From: Phytoactinopolyspora halotolerans
GTDB taxonomy: Bacteria > Actinomycetota > Actinomycetes > Jiangellales > Jiangellaceae
Assembly: GCF_010550675.1 (NCBI RefSeq)
Contig: NZ_JAAGOA010000028.1
Coordinates: 35,432-99,431 of the forward strand
Direction of reading: 5' to 3'
Length of the DNA stretch: 64,000 nucleotides
A program made the translations under genes and the position numbers. Under the pieces are notes generated by a model, which worked only from the letters and a program-made list of their open reading frames with translations, searched no databases and was not told where the DNA came from. Positions within the stretch are counted from its first letter, which is position 1. Each line of letters opens with the position of its first letter. Below, in pieces: positions 37,258-48,472 of the stretch.

Positions 37258-38409
37258 ATGACGATGACGACGCGTGCACCGGCGTTGTTGGTCCTGGAGG
37301 ACGGCCGGACGTTTCGCGGCGAGTCCTATGGTGCCGAAGGTGAGACCTTCGGCGAGGCGGTATTCGCCACCGGCATGACCGGTTATCAGGAGACGCTGAC
37401 CGATCCGTCGTATCACCGACAGGTGGTGGTGCAGACGGCGCCGCATATCGGCAACACCGGGGTGAACGACGAGGACCCTGAGTCCGGCCGGATCTGGGTG
37501 GCCGGATATGTGGTGCGTGATCCGGCGCGGCGGGTGTCGTCGTGGCGGGCGCGGCGCAGCCTGGACGAGGAACTCGCCGCCCAGGGCGTGGTGGGCATCT
37601 CGGGTGTGGACACCCGGGCACTGACCCGGCACCTGCGCGAGCGCGGAGCCATGCGGGCAGGGATCTCCTCGATCGAGACAGACCCCGATGCGCTACGCGA
37701 GCGTGTGCTGGCCAGCCCGCAGATGAGCGGTGCTGAGCTGGCCGGTGAGGTGTCGACCCAGGAGGCCTACGTGGTGCCGGCGGCGGGGGAGCGTCGGTTC
37801 ACCGTGGCCGCGTTGGATCTGGGGATCAAGACGATGACGCCGCGGCGGATGGCGGAGCGGGGTATCGAGGTGCACGTGTTGCCTGCGTGGTCGACGCTGG
37901 AAGACGTGCTGGCAGTGCGCCCGGACGGGCTGTTTCTGTCGAACGGTCCCGGGGACCCGGAGACCGCCGAGGCACAGGCGGCGGTGCTGCGTGGTGCGCT
38001 GGAGCGGGACCTGCCGTTCTTCGGTATCTGTTTCGGCAATCAGGTCTTCGGCCGGGCGCTGGGCTTCGGCACGTACAAGCTGGGTTATGGCCATCGAGGG
38101 ATCAACCAGCCGGTGCAGGATCTGACGACGGGCAAGGCCGAGGTGACGGCGCACAACCACGGGTTCGCGGTGAAGTGGAGCACGGATGGCCGCCCGTACG
38201 CTCCGGTCGAGACGCCGTACGGCACTGCCGAGGTCAGCCATGTCTGCCTGAACGATGACGTGGTCGAAGGGCTGGTACTGCGGGGCGGCGATGGCGCGTT
38301 GAAGGCCTTCTCGGTGCAGTACCACCCGGAGGCGGCCGCCGGTCCGCACGATGCCGCGTACCTCTTCGACCGTTTCGTTGAGCTGATGGAGCGGCGACGT
38401 GAGGAGTGA
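37258..38409 (+). CDS. carA: Carbamoyl-phosphate synthase small subunit (glutaminase)
   Basis: 383-residue glutamine amidotransferase subunit that releases ammonia for CarB. The N-terminal domain starts [20 protein letters not shown]; the class I amidotransferase domain has the nucleophile Cys in [16 protein letters not shown] and the His/Glu pair in [14 protein letters not shown]. Classic actinobacterial CarA proteins end soon after, as here. RBS AAGGAG six bases before ATG. The 111 bases to carB hold a short tandem repeat. Confidence 0.97.
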   Translation: MTMTTRAPALLVLEDGRTFRGESYGAEGETFGEAVFATGMTGYQETLTDPSYHRQVVVQTAPHIGNTGVNDEDPESGRIWVAGYVVRDPARRVSSWRARRSLDEELAAQGVVGISGVDTRALTRHLRERGAMRAGISSIETDPDALRERVLASPQMSGAELAGEVSTQEAYVVPAAGERRFTVAALDLGIKTMTPRRMAERGIEVHVLPAWSTLEDVLAVRPDGLFLSNGPGDPETAEAQAAVLRGALERDLPFFGICFGNQVFGRALGFGTYKLGYGHRGINQPVQDLTTGKAEVTAHNHGFAVKWSTDGRPYAPVETPYGTAEVSHVCLNDDVVEGLVLRGGDGALKAFSVQYHPEAAAGPHDAAYLFDRFVELMERRREE

Positions 38410-38461
38410 GCGGAGTGGTCGGCGTTGTGAGGGACGAGCAGCCGTCCGCGGAGCGAATGAC

Positions 38462-38509
38462 GAGCGGAGCGCGACCGAGCTGATGGAGCGGAGCGCGACC
38501 AAGCTGATG
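38462..38509 (+). repeat. 24-bp tandem duplication between carA and carB
   Basis: Two adjacent copies (38462-38485, 38486-38509) of a 24-base unit beginning GAGCGGAGCGCGACC and containing AGCTGATG; they differ at one base. The unit resembles the 3' end of carA (GAGCTGATGGAGCGGCGACG at 38380), so it may have arisen from it. Read in frame it gives [15 protein letters not shown] and a TAA just before carB. Confidence 0.75.
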
Positions 38510-38520
38510 GAGGCCAAGTA

Positions 38521-41500
38521 ATGCCGCGGCGTACGGATATTTCGAGTGTGTTGGTGATCGGTTCTGGGCCGATTGTGATCGGGCAGGCGTGTGAGTTCGA
38601 TTATTCGGGGACTCAGGCGTGTCGGGTGCTCAGGGCTGAGGGGTTGCGGGTGGTGCTGGTGAACAGCAACCCGGCGACGATCATGACGGATCCGGATATC
38701 GCGGATGCGACCTATGTGGAGCCGATCACGCCGGAGTTTGTGGAGAAGGTGATCGCGAAAGAACGGCCGGATGCGTTGTTGGCGACGTTGGGTGGTCAGA
38801 CGGCGTTGAACGCTGCTGTGGCGTTGCATGATTCCGGGGTGTTGGAGCGGTACGGGGTGGAGCTGATCGGCGCGTCGATCGATGCCATCCAGCGTGGGGA
38901 GAACCGGGAGTCGTTCAAGCGGATCGTGGAGCAGATCGGCGGGGAGACGGCGCGTTCGGCGATCTGTCACTCGATGGATGAGTGTGTGAAGGCGGTTGAG
39001 GAGCTGGGGTTCCCGGTGGTGGTGCGGCCGTCGTTCACGATGGGTGGTGCCGGCTCGGGTATGGCGTTCGATGCCGAGGATTTGGAGCGCATTGCCGGGT
39101 TGGGGCTGGCGTTGTCTCCGACCAGTGAGGTGTTGCTGGAGGAGTCGATCCTGGGCTGGAAGGAGTACGAGCTGGAGGTGATGCGGGATCGGGCGGACAA
39201 CGTGGTGATCGTGTGTTCGATCGAGAACGTGGATCCGATGGGCGTACATACCGGGGATTCGGTGACGGTGGCGCCGGCGATGACGCTGACTGATCGTGAG
39301 TATCAGGTGATGCGGAATCAGGCGATCGATGTGATCCGTGCGGTGGGGGTGGACACCGGTGGGTGCAATATCCAGTTCGCGGTGCATCCGCAGACCGGGC
39401 GGATTGTGATCATCGAGATGAATCCGCGGGTGTCGCGGTCGTCGGCGCTGGCCAGTAAGGCGACGGGTTTTCCGATCGCGAAGATCGCGGCGAAGGTCGC
39501 GTTGGGGTACACGCTGGATGAGATCCCGAACGACATCACTGCCGAGACGCCCGCGTCGTTCGAGCCGACGTTGGACTATGTGGTGGTCAAGGTGCCGCGG
39601 TTCGCGTTCGAGAAGTTCCCCGCGGCGGATCCTTCGTTGACCACGCACATGAAGAGCGTCGGTGAGGCGATGGCGATCGGTAGGAGTTTTACTGAGGCGT
39701 TGCAGAAGGCGATGCGTTCGGCGGAGAAGGCCGGAGCCGAGCTGGACTTCACCGGCGAGGTCGGCGATGTGCAGGCGTTGCTTGCGAAGGTGTCGCGTGG
39801 TTATGACGGGCGGCTGCGTGATGTGGTGGCGGCGTTGCGGGCCGGCGCTTCGGTGGACCAGGTGCACGAGGCGACGTGGATTGATCCGTGGTTTGTGGAT
39901 CAGTTGTTGTTGCTGGTCGAGGTGGCCGATGAGGTCCGGGGTGCCGATCATGTGACGCCGGAGTTGTTGCGTCGGGCAAAGCGGTACGGGTTCTCCGATT
40001 CCCAGATCGCCGCTCTGCGTGGCACGAGCGCGGACATTGTGCGCGGGGTGCGTGAGACGCTGGGGATCCGGCCGGTGTATAAGACGGTGGACACGTGCGC
40101 GGCGGAGTTCGCCGCGAAGACGCCGTATCACTACTCGTCCTATGACGAGGAAACCGAAGTCGTGCCGCGGGAGAAGCCTGCGGTGATCATTCTCGGGTCT
40201 GGCCCTAACCGGATCGGGCAGGGGATCGAGTTCGATTACTCCTGTGTGCATGCGGCGATGGCGCTGGGCGAGGCGGGCTATGAGACGGTGATGGTGAACT
40301 GCAACCCCGAAACGGTGTCGACGGACTATGACACCGCGGACCGGTTGTACTTCGAGCCGTTGACCCTGGAAGACGTCCTCGAGGTCGTGCATGCCGAGCG
40401 ACAAGCCGGCCCGGTCGTCGGGGTGATCGTTCAGCTGGGCGGGCAGACCCCGCTCGGGCTGGCGCGGGCTCTTGAGGCGGCGGGGGTGCCGATCGTGGGC
40501 ACCACACCGGCCGCGATCGACTTGGCGGAAGAGCGTGGCGCGTTCGGGCGGGTGTTGCACGCAGCCGGGCTGCCGGCGCCGAAGCACGGCCTGGCGGCAT
40601 CGTTCGACGAAGCCCGCCAGGTGGCGGCCGATATCGGGTATCCGGTGCTGGTGCGGCCCTCCTACGTCTTAGGCGGGCGGGGGATGGAGATCGTCTACGA
40701 CGAGGACTCCCTCGCCTCGTACATCACCCGTGCGACCGAGGCGTCCCCGGAGCATCCGGTGCTGGTCGACCGCTTCCTCGACGATGCGGTGGAGATCGAC
40801 GTGGACGCGCTCTACGACGGCGAACAGCTCTACCTCGGCGGGGTGATGGAACACATCGAGGAAGCCGGCATCCACTCCGGTGACTCCGCGTGCGCGTTGC
40901 CGCCCACCACACTCGGGCGGGACGAACTCCTTCGCATCAAAGCGTCCACCGAGGCCATCGCTGAGGGCGTGGGTGTCAAGGGCCTGCTGAACGTGCAGTA
41001 CGCGCTCGCGAATGACGTGCTCTACGTGCTGGAGGCCAACCCCCGCGCGTCGCGGACCGTGCCGTTCGTGTCCAAGGCCACCGCGGTGCCGCTGGCCAAG
41101 GCCGCCGCCCGCATCATGCTCGGCGCTTCGATCGACCAACTCCGCGCCGAAGGTATCCTGCCCGCACAGGGCGATTGTGTCGACCTGCCCGCCGACGCAC
41201 CCGTCGCGGTCAAGGAAGCGGTGATGCCGTTCAACCGGTTCCGCACTCCGGACGGGCGCACGGTGGACACCCTGCTCGGCCCGGAGATGCGTTCCACCGG
41301 CGAGGTCATGGGCATCGATCATGAGTTCGGCACCGCGTTCGCCAAATCCCAGGTGGCCGCGTTCGGCCCGCTTCCCACCCAAGGGACGATCTTCGTCTCG
41401 CTGGCCAACCGGGACAAACGGCACATGATCTTCCCGGTCAAACGCCTCGCCGACCTCGGGTTCACCATCATCGCCACCGCCGGCACCGCCGAAGTGCTAC

Positions 41501-41871
41501 GCCGTAACGGCGTCACCGCCGAAGTCGTGCGCAAACGCTGGTCCGGACACGAGCCCGACGGCACCCCCACCATCATCGGCCGCATCCTGGACGGCCAGGT
41601 CGACCTCATCATCAACACCCCTAGCGGAACCACCACCGCCGGCAACCCACGCGCCGACGGCTACGAGATCCGCACCGCTGCCATCCAAGCCAACGTGCCC
41701 TGCGTCACGACGGTGCAGGGCTTGGCGGCCGCGGTGCAGGGGATCGAGGCACTGCGCGCGGGTAGCGAGAACGTGCGGTCTCTGCAGTCCTGGGCGACGA
41801 TCGGGCAGCCGGGATCGGACGGGGGAGCCGCGGATGCGGCGGAGGCGAACCCTGCGGGTGCTCCGGCGTGA
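38521..41871 (+). CDS. carB: Carbamoyl-phosphate synthase large subunit
   Basis: 1116-residue enzyme making carbamoyl phosphate from bicarbonate, ammonia and two ATP. Two homologous ATP-grasp halves: the first begins [21 protein letters not shown], the second [23 protein letters not shown] near residue 557, and the C-terminal MGS-like allosteric domain begins around [13 protein letters not shown]. Codon choice changes sharply: all eight Asp codons in the first 125 codons are GAT, whereas ten of twelve in roughly codons 885-1050 are GAC. The overlap with pyrD is four bases (GTGA). Confidence 0.98.
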   Translation: MPRRTDISSVLVIGSGPIVIGQACEFDYSGTQACRVLRAEGLRVVLVNSNPATIMTDPDIADATYVEPITPEFVEKVIAKERPDALLATLGGQTALNAAVALHDSGVLERYGVELIGASIDAIQRGENRESFKRIVEQIGGETARSAICHSMDECVKAVEELGFPVVVRPSFTMGGAGSGMAFDAEDLERIAGLGLALSPTSEVLLEESILGWKEYELEVMRDRADNVVIVCSIENVDPMGVHTGDSVTVAPAMTLTDREYQVMRNQAIDVIRAVGVDTGGCNIQFAVHPQTGRIVIIEMNPRVSRSSALASKATGFPIAKIAAKVALGYTLDEIPNDITAETPASFEPTLDYVVVKVPRFAFEKFPAADPSLTTHMKSVGEAMAIGRSFTEALQKAMRSAEKAGAELDFTGEVGDVQALLAKVSRGYDGRLRDVVAALRAGASVDQVHEATWIDPWFVDQLLLLVEVADEVRGADHVTPELLRRAKRYGFSDSQIAALRGTSADIVRGVRETLGIRPVYKTVDTCAAEFAAKTPYHYSSYDEETEVVPREKPAVIILGSGPNRIGQGIEFDYSCVHAAMALGEAGYETVMVNCNPETVSTDYDTADRLYFEPLTLEDVLEVVHAERQAGPVVGVIVQLGGQTPLGLARALEAAGVPIVGTTPAAIDLAEERGAFGRVLHAAGLPAPKHGLAASFDEARQVAADIGYPVLVRPSYVLGGRGMEIVYDEDSLASYITRATEASPEHPVLVDRFLDDAVEIDVDALYDGEQLYLGGVMEHIEEAGIHSGDSACALPPTTLGRDELLRIKASTEAIAEGVGVKGLLNVQYALANDVLYVLEANPRASRTVPFVSKATAVPLAKAAARIMLGASIDQLRAEGILPAQGDCVDLPADAPVAVKEAVMPFNRFRTPDGRTVDTLLGPEMRSTGEVMGIDHEFGTAFAKSQVAAFGPLPTQGTIFVSLANRDKRHMIFPVKRLADLGFTIIATAGTAEVLRRNGVTAEVVRKRWSGHEPDGTPTIIGRILDGQVDLIINTPSGTTTAGNPRADGYEIRTAAIQANVPCVTTVQGLAAAVQGIEALRAGSENVRSLQSWATIGQPGSDGGAADAAEANPAGAPA

Positions 41872-42983
41872 CCCTGTATCGGAGACTGTTCGACTCCGTC
41901 CTGACCCGGATGGATCCAGAGACGGCGCACCATGTGGCGATGACGGCGATGCGAGCGGCTGCAGCGCTGCCCGTCGCTCGCAGCACCGCGTGGCGACGGA
42001 TGTCGCCGCACGATCCCCAACTCGGCGTCGAGGCGCTCGGGCTGCGGTTTCCGGGGCCGGTCGGGATCGCCGCCGGGTTCGACAAGAACGCCGTGGCCAT
42101 TGACGCGCTGGGTGCGCTCGGTTTTGGCTTCGTCGAGGTCGGAACGGTGACGGCGCGCCCGCAGCCGGGCAATCCGAAGCCGCGGCTGCACCGGTTGGTG
42201 GCCGACCGGGCCATCGTCAATCGGATGGGCTTCAACAACGACGGTGCGGCTGCGGTGGCGGCCCGATTGGCCCGGCGGCGACGCCGGCGGCGGGCGCTGC
42301 CCGTCGTCGTCGGTGTGAACATCGGCAGAAGCAAGGCCGTGCCGGACCACGAGGCGATCGCCGACTACGAGGCCAGCACGCGGCTTCTCGCGCCGTATGC
42401 GGACTACCTGGTGGTCAACGTCAGCTCGCCGAACACGCCCGGCTTGCGCGATCTGCAGGCGGTGGACCAGCTGCGTCCACTGCTGCGTGCGGTTCGGCAG
42501 CAGGCAGATGCCGTCACGGGACCGGCGCGCCAGGTCCCCCTGCTGGTCAAGATCGCGCCGGATCTGAGCGACGACGGTGTGGTGGCGGTGGCCGATCTGG
42601 CGGTCGAGCTTGGTCTGGACGGCATCATCGCCACGAACACCACCGTCTCCCGGAGCGGCCTGGCGTCCGCGCCGGCGGAGGTGGCACACGCGGGATCGGG
42701 CGGACTGTCCGGTGCACCGCTGGCCAAACGTGCGCTGCAGGTCCTGTTGGTATTGAAGACGCGTCTGGACGAGACGGCGCCGGCGTCCGGGAGTCAGCGG
42801 CGCCCCCTGCTGATCGCGGCCGGTGGAATCGAATCCGCGCACGATGCCCAGGAACGGCTCCGCGCCGGTGCCACGTTGGTGCAGGCGTATACCGGCTTCA
42901 TCTACGGCGGCCCGCTCTGGCCGACGCGGATCCAGCGTGAGCTGGCAGACCTTGCACGATCGAATGGGGAGGTGGCCGGGTGA
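41868..42983 (+). CDS. pyrD: Dihydroorotate dehydrogenase (quinone), class 2
   Basis: 371-residue membrane-associated flavoenzyme that oxidises dihydroorotate with quinone. The N-terminal amphipathic part (about 40 residues) is the class 2 membrane anchor. Barrel signatures include [44 protein letters not shown] (catalytic serine) and [23 protein letters not shown] start overlapping carB by four bases; stop overlaps pyrF by four. Confidence 0.97.
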   Translation: MTLYRRLFDSVLTRMDPETAHHVAMTAMRAAAALPVARSTAWRRMSPHDPQLGVEALGLRFPGPVGIAAGFDKNAVAIDALGALGFGFVEVGTVTARPQPGNPKPRLHRLVADRAIVNRMGFNNDGAAAVAARLARRRRRRRALPVVVGVNIGRSKAVPDHEAIADYEASTRLLAPYADYLVVNVSSPNTPGLRDLQAVDQLRPLLRAVRQQADAVTGPARQVPLLVKIAPDLSDDGVVAVADLAVELGLDGIIATNTTVSRSGLASAPAEVAHAGSGGLSGAPLAKRALQVLLVLKTRLDETAPASGSQRRPLLIAAGGIESAHDAQERLRAGATLVQAYTGFIYGGPLWPTRIQRELADLARSNGEVAG

Positions 42984-43831
42984 CGTCGTTCGGTGCCCGC
43001 CTGCACGAGGCGATTCGCCGGCGTGGTCCGCTCTGTGTCGGGATCGATCCGCACCCGGGCCTGCTCGCCGACTGGGGGCTCAACGACGACGTCGCCGGCT
43101 TGGAGCGGTTCTGCGGCACGGTGGTCGAGGCGCTCGGCGGCGAAGTGGCCATCGTCAAGCCGCAATCGGCGTTCTTCGAACGGCACGGCTCATCCGGGAT
43201 CGCCGTACTGGAGCGGCTGCTGGCCGACTTGCGCTCCGCGGGCGTGCTGGTACTGATGGACGCCAAGCGAGGCGATATCGGTTCCACCGTGCAGGCGTAT
43301 GCCGATGCCTACGTCGACCCCTCCTCACCACTGTGTGCGGATGCCGTCACGGCCTCGCCCTATCTGGGTTTCGGCTCGCTGCGGCCGCTGATCGACACCG
43401 CTCTCGCGCATGGCAACGGCGTATTCGTGCTTGCCCGGACGTCCAATCCCGAGGGAGCGGAGGTACAGCGGGCCCGTGGCTCCGACGGTCGGACCGTCGC
43501 CGAGACGATGCTCGACCGCGTGCGGGAGGTCAACTCGGACGCGCAGCCGTTGGGCAGTGTCGGCTGTGTGGTCGGAGCGACCATCGCGGCGGATGGCGCG
43601 GATGGGGTGAACCAGGAGAATCTGCGCGTCAACGGCCCTGTGCTGGCACCGGGAATCGGCGCCCAGGGCGCGCGTGTCAGCGATCTCCGCGCGGTTTTCG
43701 GGCCGGTGGTGCACTCCGTGTTACCCGCCGTGTCGCGAGAAATTCTGCGAAACGGTCCGACCGTCGCCGCGCTCGCCGCCAGCGCGTTTGCATTGAATCA
43801 GCAGGTCAAAGAGATGTTGATCGAGAAGTGA
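42980..43831 (+). CDS. pyrF: Orotidine 5'-phosphate decarboxylase
   Basis: 283-residue decarboxylase making UMP; it belongs to the longer actinobacterial/type 2 group. The active-site motif is LMDAKRGDIGSTVQAYADAYV (Asp-Lys-Arg-Gly-Asp core), with KPQSAFFERHG and LAPGIGAQGARVSDL for phosphate binding. GTG start overlapping pyrD by four bases. pyrE is not in the window. It ends the pyr operon; the mihF gene follows after 176 bases. Confidence 0.97.
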   Translation: MTSFGARLHEAIRRRGPLCVGIDPHPGLLADWGLNDDVAGLERFCGTVVEALGGEVAIVKPQSAFFERHGSSGIAVLERLLADLRSAGVLVLMDAKRGDIGSTVQAYADAYVDPSSPLCADAVTASPYLGFGSLRPLIDTALAHGNGVFVLARTSNPEGAEVQRARGSDGRTVAETMLDRVREVNSDAQPLGSVGCVVGATIAADGADGVNQENLRVNGPVLAPGIGAQGARVSDLRAVFGPVVHSVLPAVSREILRNGPTVAALAASAFALNQQVKEMLIEK

Positions 43832-44007
43832 GGGTTCGGCCTCGCCAGAACACCCGCGACACGTAGCAAGAAAATCGGGTGTCGGTGCGTGCGCTCTTGC
43901 CAAGTAGGGGTACCGTGGTCACGTTGCTGACCTGGTGGTTCACCCGCTAGGTTCCAGTTTGTTGGTACTGTCCGCTATCCGATCGACACAACAGAGGTGA
44001 CCCGCTC

Positions 44008-44322
44008 GTGGCGCTCCCAAACTTGACTCCAGAACAGCGCGCGGCCGCTCTCGAGAAGGCTGCCGAGGCCCGCAGGGAGCGGGCAGAAGTCAAGAACCGG
44101 CTCAAGAACGCCGGTGCCAAACTCAGCGACATCTTGAAGGAGGGTGAGAGCAACGAGGTCATCGGCAAGATGAAGGTCTCCGCCCTGCTCGAGTCGCTGC
44201 CCGGCGTCGGCAAGGTCCGCGCCAAGCAGATCATGGAAGAGATCGGCATCGCTGAGACGCGCCGCGTGCGTGGCCTGGGTGCCAACCAGCAGGCTGCGCT
44301 CATCGAGCGTTTCAGCGGTTGA
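44008..44322 (+). CDS. mihF: Actinobacterial integration host factor (mIHF)
   Basis: 104-residue nucleoid protein unrelated to enterobacterial IHF. It starts MALPNLTPEQRAAALEKAAE and contains the helix-two-turn-helix DNA-binding region LLESLPGVGKVRAKQIMEEI ending in RRVRGLGANQQAALIERF. GTG start with GAGGTGA eight bases upstream. The gmk gene overlaps its stop by four bases (TTGA). Bends DNA and is essential in mycobacteria (family knowledge). The 176-base leader contains a candidate promoter (TTGCTG at 43924, TAGGTT about 18 bases on) of low certainty. Confidence 0.97.
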   Translation: MALPNLTPEQRAAALEKAAEARRERAEVKNRLKNAGAKLSDILKEGESNEVIGKMKVSALLESLPGVGKVRAKQIMEEIGIAETRRVRGLGANQQAALIERFSG

Positions 44323-44936
44323 GCGAAGACTTGCCACGGCCGTCAGCGACGGTCCCGGAGGGCGACCCACGAGCGATCGTCCTCTCGGGACCGTCGGCGG
44401 TCGGCAAGACGACTGTCATGCGGCGGCTCCGGGCCGAACATCCGGAGTTGCTGATAGCACCCACCGTGACCACGCGGCCGATGCGGCGCGGCGAGGTCGA
44501 CGGTTCGCCGTACTACTTCGTGGACGACGTCACGTTCAACCGGAAGATCGAACACGGCGACTTCCTGGAGTGGGCGGTCGTGCACGGCACATTCAAGTAC
44601 GGCACACCTCGTGGCCCGGTGGACGAGGCACGCGATGCCGGTCGTTCGATTCTGATCGAGGTTGATCTCCAGGGCGCGCGGCAGATCCGTTCGTCCATGC
44701 CGGAAGCCTTCTTCGTCTTTCTCGCTCCGCCGAGTTGGGACGAGTTGGTCCGTCGGCTGGTCGGTCGGGGAACCGAGGACGAGGCTGAGATCGCCCGCCG
44801 GCTGCAGACAGCCCGGGACGAGCTCGCGGCCGAATCGGAATTCGATCTGACCGTGGTGAACACCGAGGTCGGCGTCGTGTGCCGTGAGTTGGTAGGATTA
44901 ATGGGTTCATCCCCCGATCCAGCCCGGAGGCATTAG
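44319..44936 (+). CDS. gmk: Guanylate kinase
   Basis: 205-residue kinase converting GMP to GDP. Walker A is [16 protein letters not shown] at residue 24; GMP-binding motifs [18 protein letters not shown] and the [14 protein letters not shown] segment are present. The start appears to be TTG at 44319, coupled to mihF through a four-base overlap; the N-terminal 15 residues are variable, so a later start is possible. rpoZ begins one base after its stop. Confidence 0.95.
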   Translation: MSEDLPRPSATVPEGDPRAIVLSGPSAVGKTTVMRRLRAEHPELLIAPTVTTRPMRRGEVDGSPYYFVDDVTFNRKIEHGDFLEWAVVHGTFKYGTPRGPVDEARDAGRSILIEVDLQGARQIRSSMPEAFFVFLAPPSWDELVRRLVGRGTEDEAEIARRLQTARDELAAESEFDLTVVNTEVGVVCRELVGLMGSSPDPARRH

Positions 44937-44937
44937 C

Positions 44938-45294
44938 GTGTCTGGAACTCAAGGCGTCGCAGAGGGCATCACCAACCCTCCCATTGACGACCTGCTCTCC
45001 AAGACCGACTCGAAGTATGGCCTGGTCATCTACGCAGCCAAGCGGGCGCGGCAGATCAATGCCTACTATTCGCAGCTCGGTGAAGGCCTGCTCGAGTACG
45101 TCGGGCCGCTGGTCGAGACCCGGGTGCAGGAGAAGCCGCTGTCGATCGCGCTGCGCGAGATCGACGCGGGTCTGCTCACCGCGGAAGAGGTGGATCCGTC
45201 CGAGCTGGCCGCAGACGACCAGGCTGCGGAGATCACCGCCGCGGACGTCACCCCCGAGGACATCGCCGCGGCCGGTCAGCCCGAACAGGAATGA
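44938..45294 (+). CDS. rpoZ: DNA-directed RNA polymerase omega subunit
   Basis: 118-residue polymerase subunit. The conserved N-terminal part ([20 protein letters not shown] and [16 protein letters not shown]) binds beta-prime; the following 40 residues ([20 protein letters not shown]) are an acidic extension that varies in actinobacteria. GTG start with GGAGG seven bases before. Its stop overlaps the coaBC ATG by four bases. Confidence 0.97.
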   Translation: MSGTQGVAEGITNPPIDDLLSKTDSKYGLVIYAAKRARQINAYYSQLGEGLLEYVGPLVETRVQEKPLSIALREIDAGLLTAEEVDPSELAADDQAAEITAADVTPEDIAAAGQPEQE

Positions 45295-46550
45295 GCCTCA
45301 CCTCTGACGCTCCCGGTGGCCCCGGCCGTCTGCGGGTGCTACTGGGCGTCAGCGGGGGTATAGCCGCCTACAAGGCATGTGAGGTACTGCGGCGCCTCTC
45401 CGAGCGGGGACACGATGTACGTGTACTCCCGACGGAGTCGGCGCTGCGTTTCGTCGGTGAACCCACCTGGGCAGCTTTGTCCGGGCATCCGGTGAGCACC
45501 AGCGTCTTCGATGACGTGCATCAGGTCCCGCACGTCGCGCTCGGCCAGGACGCGGACGTGGTGGTCGTGGTACCCGCCACGGCTGATCTGCTAGCCAGAG
45601 CGGCGACTGGACGGGCAGACGATCTTCTCACGTCGACGTTGCTGACAGCGCGATGCCCGGTCGTCTTTGCGCCCGCGATGCATACCGAGATGTGGGAGCA
45701 TCCGGCCGTCGTCGCCAATGTGGCCACCTTGCGCGCCCGTGGGAACGTCGTGATCGAGCCGGCCGTCGGCCGGCTGACCGGTGCCGACAGCGGCAAGGGG
45801 CGGCTGCCGGAGCCGGAGTCGATCGTCGACGCCGCCCTTGACGCGGTCAGCGGCGCCGGCCCGGGGAGCCCGGATCTGGCCGGGCTGCACGTGGCGGTCT
45901 CCGCCGGCGGCACCCGCGAGTACCTTGATCCGGTCCGGTTCATCGGCAACCGTTCGTCGGGCCGGCAGGGTTACGCGCTCGCCCGAGCTGCGGTGAGCCG
46001 AGGAGCGCGAGTGACGCTGGTGGCGGCGAACGTGACGCTTGCCGACGTCGCCGGAGCCGACATGGTGCGAGTGGAGTCGGTGGCGGAACTGCGGGAGGCG
46101 ATGCTGAAATCGGCGTCGACCGCGGACGCTGTGGTGATGGCGGCGGCGGTCTCGGACTTCCGGCCGCGTGCCACCCAGGGCACGAAGATCAAGAAGACGG
46201 CAGGCACGGACGCTCCATCGATCGAACTGGAACGCACCGAAGACATCCTCGCCGAACTGTCCCAGACCCGGCGCAAACCCGGCCAGGTGGTAGTTGGATT
46301 CGCGGCCGAGACCGGCGACAGCACGGGCAGCGTGCTGGACTACGGCCGTTCGAAACTCGCGGCCAAGGGCTGCGATCTGCTCGTGGTGAACGAGGTCGGA
46401 CGCGACCGTGGATTCGAGTCCGAGGAGAACGAGGCGGTCATCCTCGGCTCGGACGGCTCCTCGACGGAGGTTCCGTACGGTCCGAAGTCGGTGCTGGCGC
46501 ATGCGGTGTGGGATCGGGTTGTGACCCTCGTGGAGCGGCCGGCCGGATAG
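45291..46550 (+). CDS. coaBC: Bifunctional phosphopantothenoylcysteine decarboxylase/synthetase
   Basis: 419-residue coenzyme A enzyme. The N-terminal CoaC flavoprotein ([20 protein letters not shown], then [15 protein letters not shown] with the catalytic region) joins cysteine-derived decarboxylation; the C-terminal CoaB half has [30 protein letters not shown] and the ligase loop KIKKTAG. ATG overlaps rpoZ by four bases. Followed by the repeat-containing gap before metK. Confidence 0.97.
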   Translation: MSLTSDAPGGPGRLRVLLGVSGGIAAYKACEVLRRLSERGHDVRVLPTESALRFVGEPTWAALSGHPVSTSVFDDVHQVPHVALGQDADVVVVVPATADLLARAATGRADDLLTSTLLTARCPVVFAPAMHTEMWEHPAVVANVATLRARGNVVIEPAVGRLTGADSGKGRLPEPESIVDAALDAVSGAGPGSPDLAGLHVAVSAGGTREYLDPVRFIGNRSSGRQGYALARAAVSRGARVTLVAANVTLADVAGADMVRVESVAELREAMLKSASTADAVVMAAAVSDFRPRATQGTKIKKTAGTDAPSIELERTEDILAELSQTRRKPGQVVVGFAAETGDSTGSVLDYGRSKLAAKGCDLLVVNEVGRDRGFESEENEAVILGSDGSSTEVPYGPKSVLAHAVWDRVVTLVERPAG

Positions 46551-46570
46551 GGCACCGCTGCCCGAGTGGG

Positions 46571-46800
46571 CTGCGTTGGGTGGGCCGGGAAGTTCTGCAT
46601 GCGGTCGGCGGGCGGGGCTGGTTGCGTTGGGCGGGCCGGCGAGTTCTTCTCGCTCTGACGCGGTCGGCGGGCGGGGCTGGTTGCGTTGGGTGGGCCGGCG
46701 AGTTCTTCTCGCTCTCACGCGATCGGCGGGCGGTTTGAAGAGCTGGTTGCGTGATCTGCCGCCGATCGAAGATCGCTCGAAGAACCCCCCGGCCCGTTCG
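46571..46800 (+). repeat. Intergenic hairpin repeat, family A, copy 3 with two extra 5' modules
   Basis: The 5' module (G/CTGCGTTGGGTGGGCCGG...GGCGGGCGG) occurs three times: 46571-46619, 46621-46679 and 46680 onward; only the last continues to the complete element, whose end GCCGCCGATCGAAGATCGC and CCCCCGGCCCGTTCG matches copies 1 and 2. Within the full copy GGGCCGGCGAGTTCTTC pairs with GAAGAACCCCCCGGCCC. The tandem repeats of the left arm suggest slippage during copying of a hairpin. Confidence 0.78.
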
Positions 46801-47222
46801 CACGCTTCGGTTGGTCTCGGCCGGGAAGACGCCGGCGACGCGAGCTAGGTGGCGGCATGGTTCGCGGCCATCGGCGACGTCCGTGGGCAGCGCTCGTGTG
46901 CAGCGCTTGTGTGCCGAGTCGTGTGGTCATAGGCCGCTCGTGGGTGTCGCGAGACGTGTCGTGGGAATCTGAGCCGCTGTGAGCCGCTCGAGGTCACACG
47001 GCCGTGCTCACGACGTACCGGATGGTGCGTAGAGCGGTTCGAATACACACGACCGGTCGCACAGGTGGCGTGACGGCGGTCGGTGCCGGCACGACGGGTC
47101 GCACGGCGGTCAGCGGGGCGTCGGGTCGACGCGGCGCGGTCTACCGCGGCGTACGAAGCGGAGTCTGCGGATGTCGTCGGCCCAGCACACGCCCTACACT
47201 GGCTGTGCAAAAGGAGGGGCAC
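46801..47222 (+). promoter_or_regulatory. metK upstream region with likely promoter
   Basis: The region ends with TACACT at 47195, about 22 bases before the metK ATG, which leaves a short leader holding the strong ribosome site AAAGGAGGGG. I see no SAM-binding riboswitch core and no other convincing gene or structure between 46801 and 47190. Confidence 0.5.
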
Positions 47223-48413
47223 ATGTCCGTGCGTTTGTTCACGTCCGAGTCGGTCACCGAGGGGCACCCGGACAAGATTTGCGACCAGATCAGCGACGCG
47301 ATCCTGGACGCGCTGCTGACTGACGATCCGGCGAGCCGGGTGGCGGTGGAGACGATGGTCACCACCGGGCAGGTGCATGTGGTGGGTGAGGTGACCACGA
47401 GCACCTACGCCGACATCCCGGGCATTGTGAGGGAGACGGTGCTGGGCATCGGTTACGACTCGTCGGCGAAGGGCTTCGACGGTGCGTCCTGCGGGGTGAA
47501 CGTGGCTCTGGGCGCGCAGTCGGCGGATATCGCGCAGGGCGTCGACACCGCCTACGAGAGCCGCGTCGAAGGCGACGAGGACCCGTTGGACCGGCAGGGG
47601 GCCGGGGACCAGGGGCTGATGTTCGGCTACGCGTGCGACGAGACGCCGGAGTTGATGCCGTTGCCGATCACCATGGCGCACCGGCTGGCGCAGCGTTTGG
47701 CGCACGCGCGCAAGTCCGGCGCCGTGCCGTACCTGCGTCCGGACGGCAAGACGCAGGTGACCATCGAGTACGACGGGGACCGTCCGGCCAGGGTGGAGAC
47801 GGTGGTGGTGTCCACCCAACACGCGTCGAATGTGGACGTGGAGAACCTGTTGACCCCGGATCTGACCAGGTTCGTGATCAAACCGGTGCTCGAGCAGTTC
47901 TCGCTGGACACCAGCTCGATGCGGCTGTTGGTGAACCCGACGGGCAGGTTCGAGATCGGCGGTCCGATGGGGGACGCCGGGCTCACCGGGCGGAAGATCA
48001 TCATCGACACCTACGGCGGGATGGCCCGGCACGGCGGCGGGGCGTTCAGCGGCAAGGATCCCTCCAAGGTGGACCGCTCGGCGGCCTACGCGATGCGCTG
48101 GGTGGCGAAGAACGTCGTGGCCGCGGGGCTGGCACGACGATGCGAGATTCAGGTCGCCTATGCCATCGGCAAGGCGGAGCCGGTCGGCCTGTTCGTCGAG
48201 TGCTTCGGTACCGAACAGGTTCCCACCGCACAGATCGAGCGCGCCGTTTCCGAGGTCTTCGATCTCCGGCCGGCGGCGATCATCCGCGATCTGGACCTGC
48301 TCCGGCCGATCTACCAGCAGACCGCCGCGTACGGCCACTTCGGACGGGAGCTGGACGAGTTCACCTGGGAACGGACCGATCGCGCGCAGGCGCTGAAGGA
48401 CGCCATCGGCTGA
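47223..48413 (+). CDS. metK: S-adenosylmethionine synthetase
   Basis: 396-residue enzyme forming SAM from methionine and ATP. Signatures: [20 protein letters not shown] at the start, [20 protein letters not shown] with the loop, [19 protein letters not shown] (phosphate loop), and [23 protein letters not shown] with GGAGG six bases upstream. The order coaBC-metK-priA is common in actinobacteria. The 3' priA start follows after 59 bases. Confidence 0.98.
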   Translation: MSVRLFTSESVTEGHPDKICDQISDAILDALLTDDPASRVAVETMVTTGQVHVVGEVTTSTYADIPGIVRETVLGIGYDSSAKGFDGASCGVNVALGAQSADIAQGVDTAYESRVEGDEDPLDRQGAGDQGLMFGYACDETPELMPLPITMAHRLAQRLAHARKSGAVPYLRPDGKTQVTIEYDGDRPARVETVVVSTQHASNVDVENLLTPDLTRFVIKPVLEQFSLDTSSMRLLVNPTGRFEIGGPMGDAGLTGRKIIIDTYGGMARHGGGAFSGKDPSKVDRSAAYAMRWVAKNVVAAGLARRCEIQVAYAIGKAEPVGLFVECFGTEQVPTAQIERAVSEVFDLRPAAIIRDLDLLRPIYQQTAAYGHFGRELDEFTWERTDRAQALKDAIG

Positions 48414-48472
48414 GGCCGTCGGCCGCCAAGGGCGGGCAGAGAACGGCGACGCCGATGAGGTAGAAACGTCGA

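Noticed and set aside
37693..40587. A 964-codon open frame on the minus strand across carA-carB
   Set aside because: It is antisense to two clear enzymes, is Arg/His-rich, shows no motif, and exists only because of the unusual codon choice of carB.
46801..47222. Possible SAM riboswitch before metK
   Set aside because: None of the conserved SAM-binding cores could be recognised; the promoter box leaves only a short leader.
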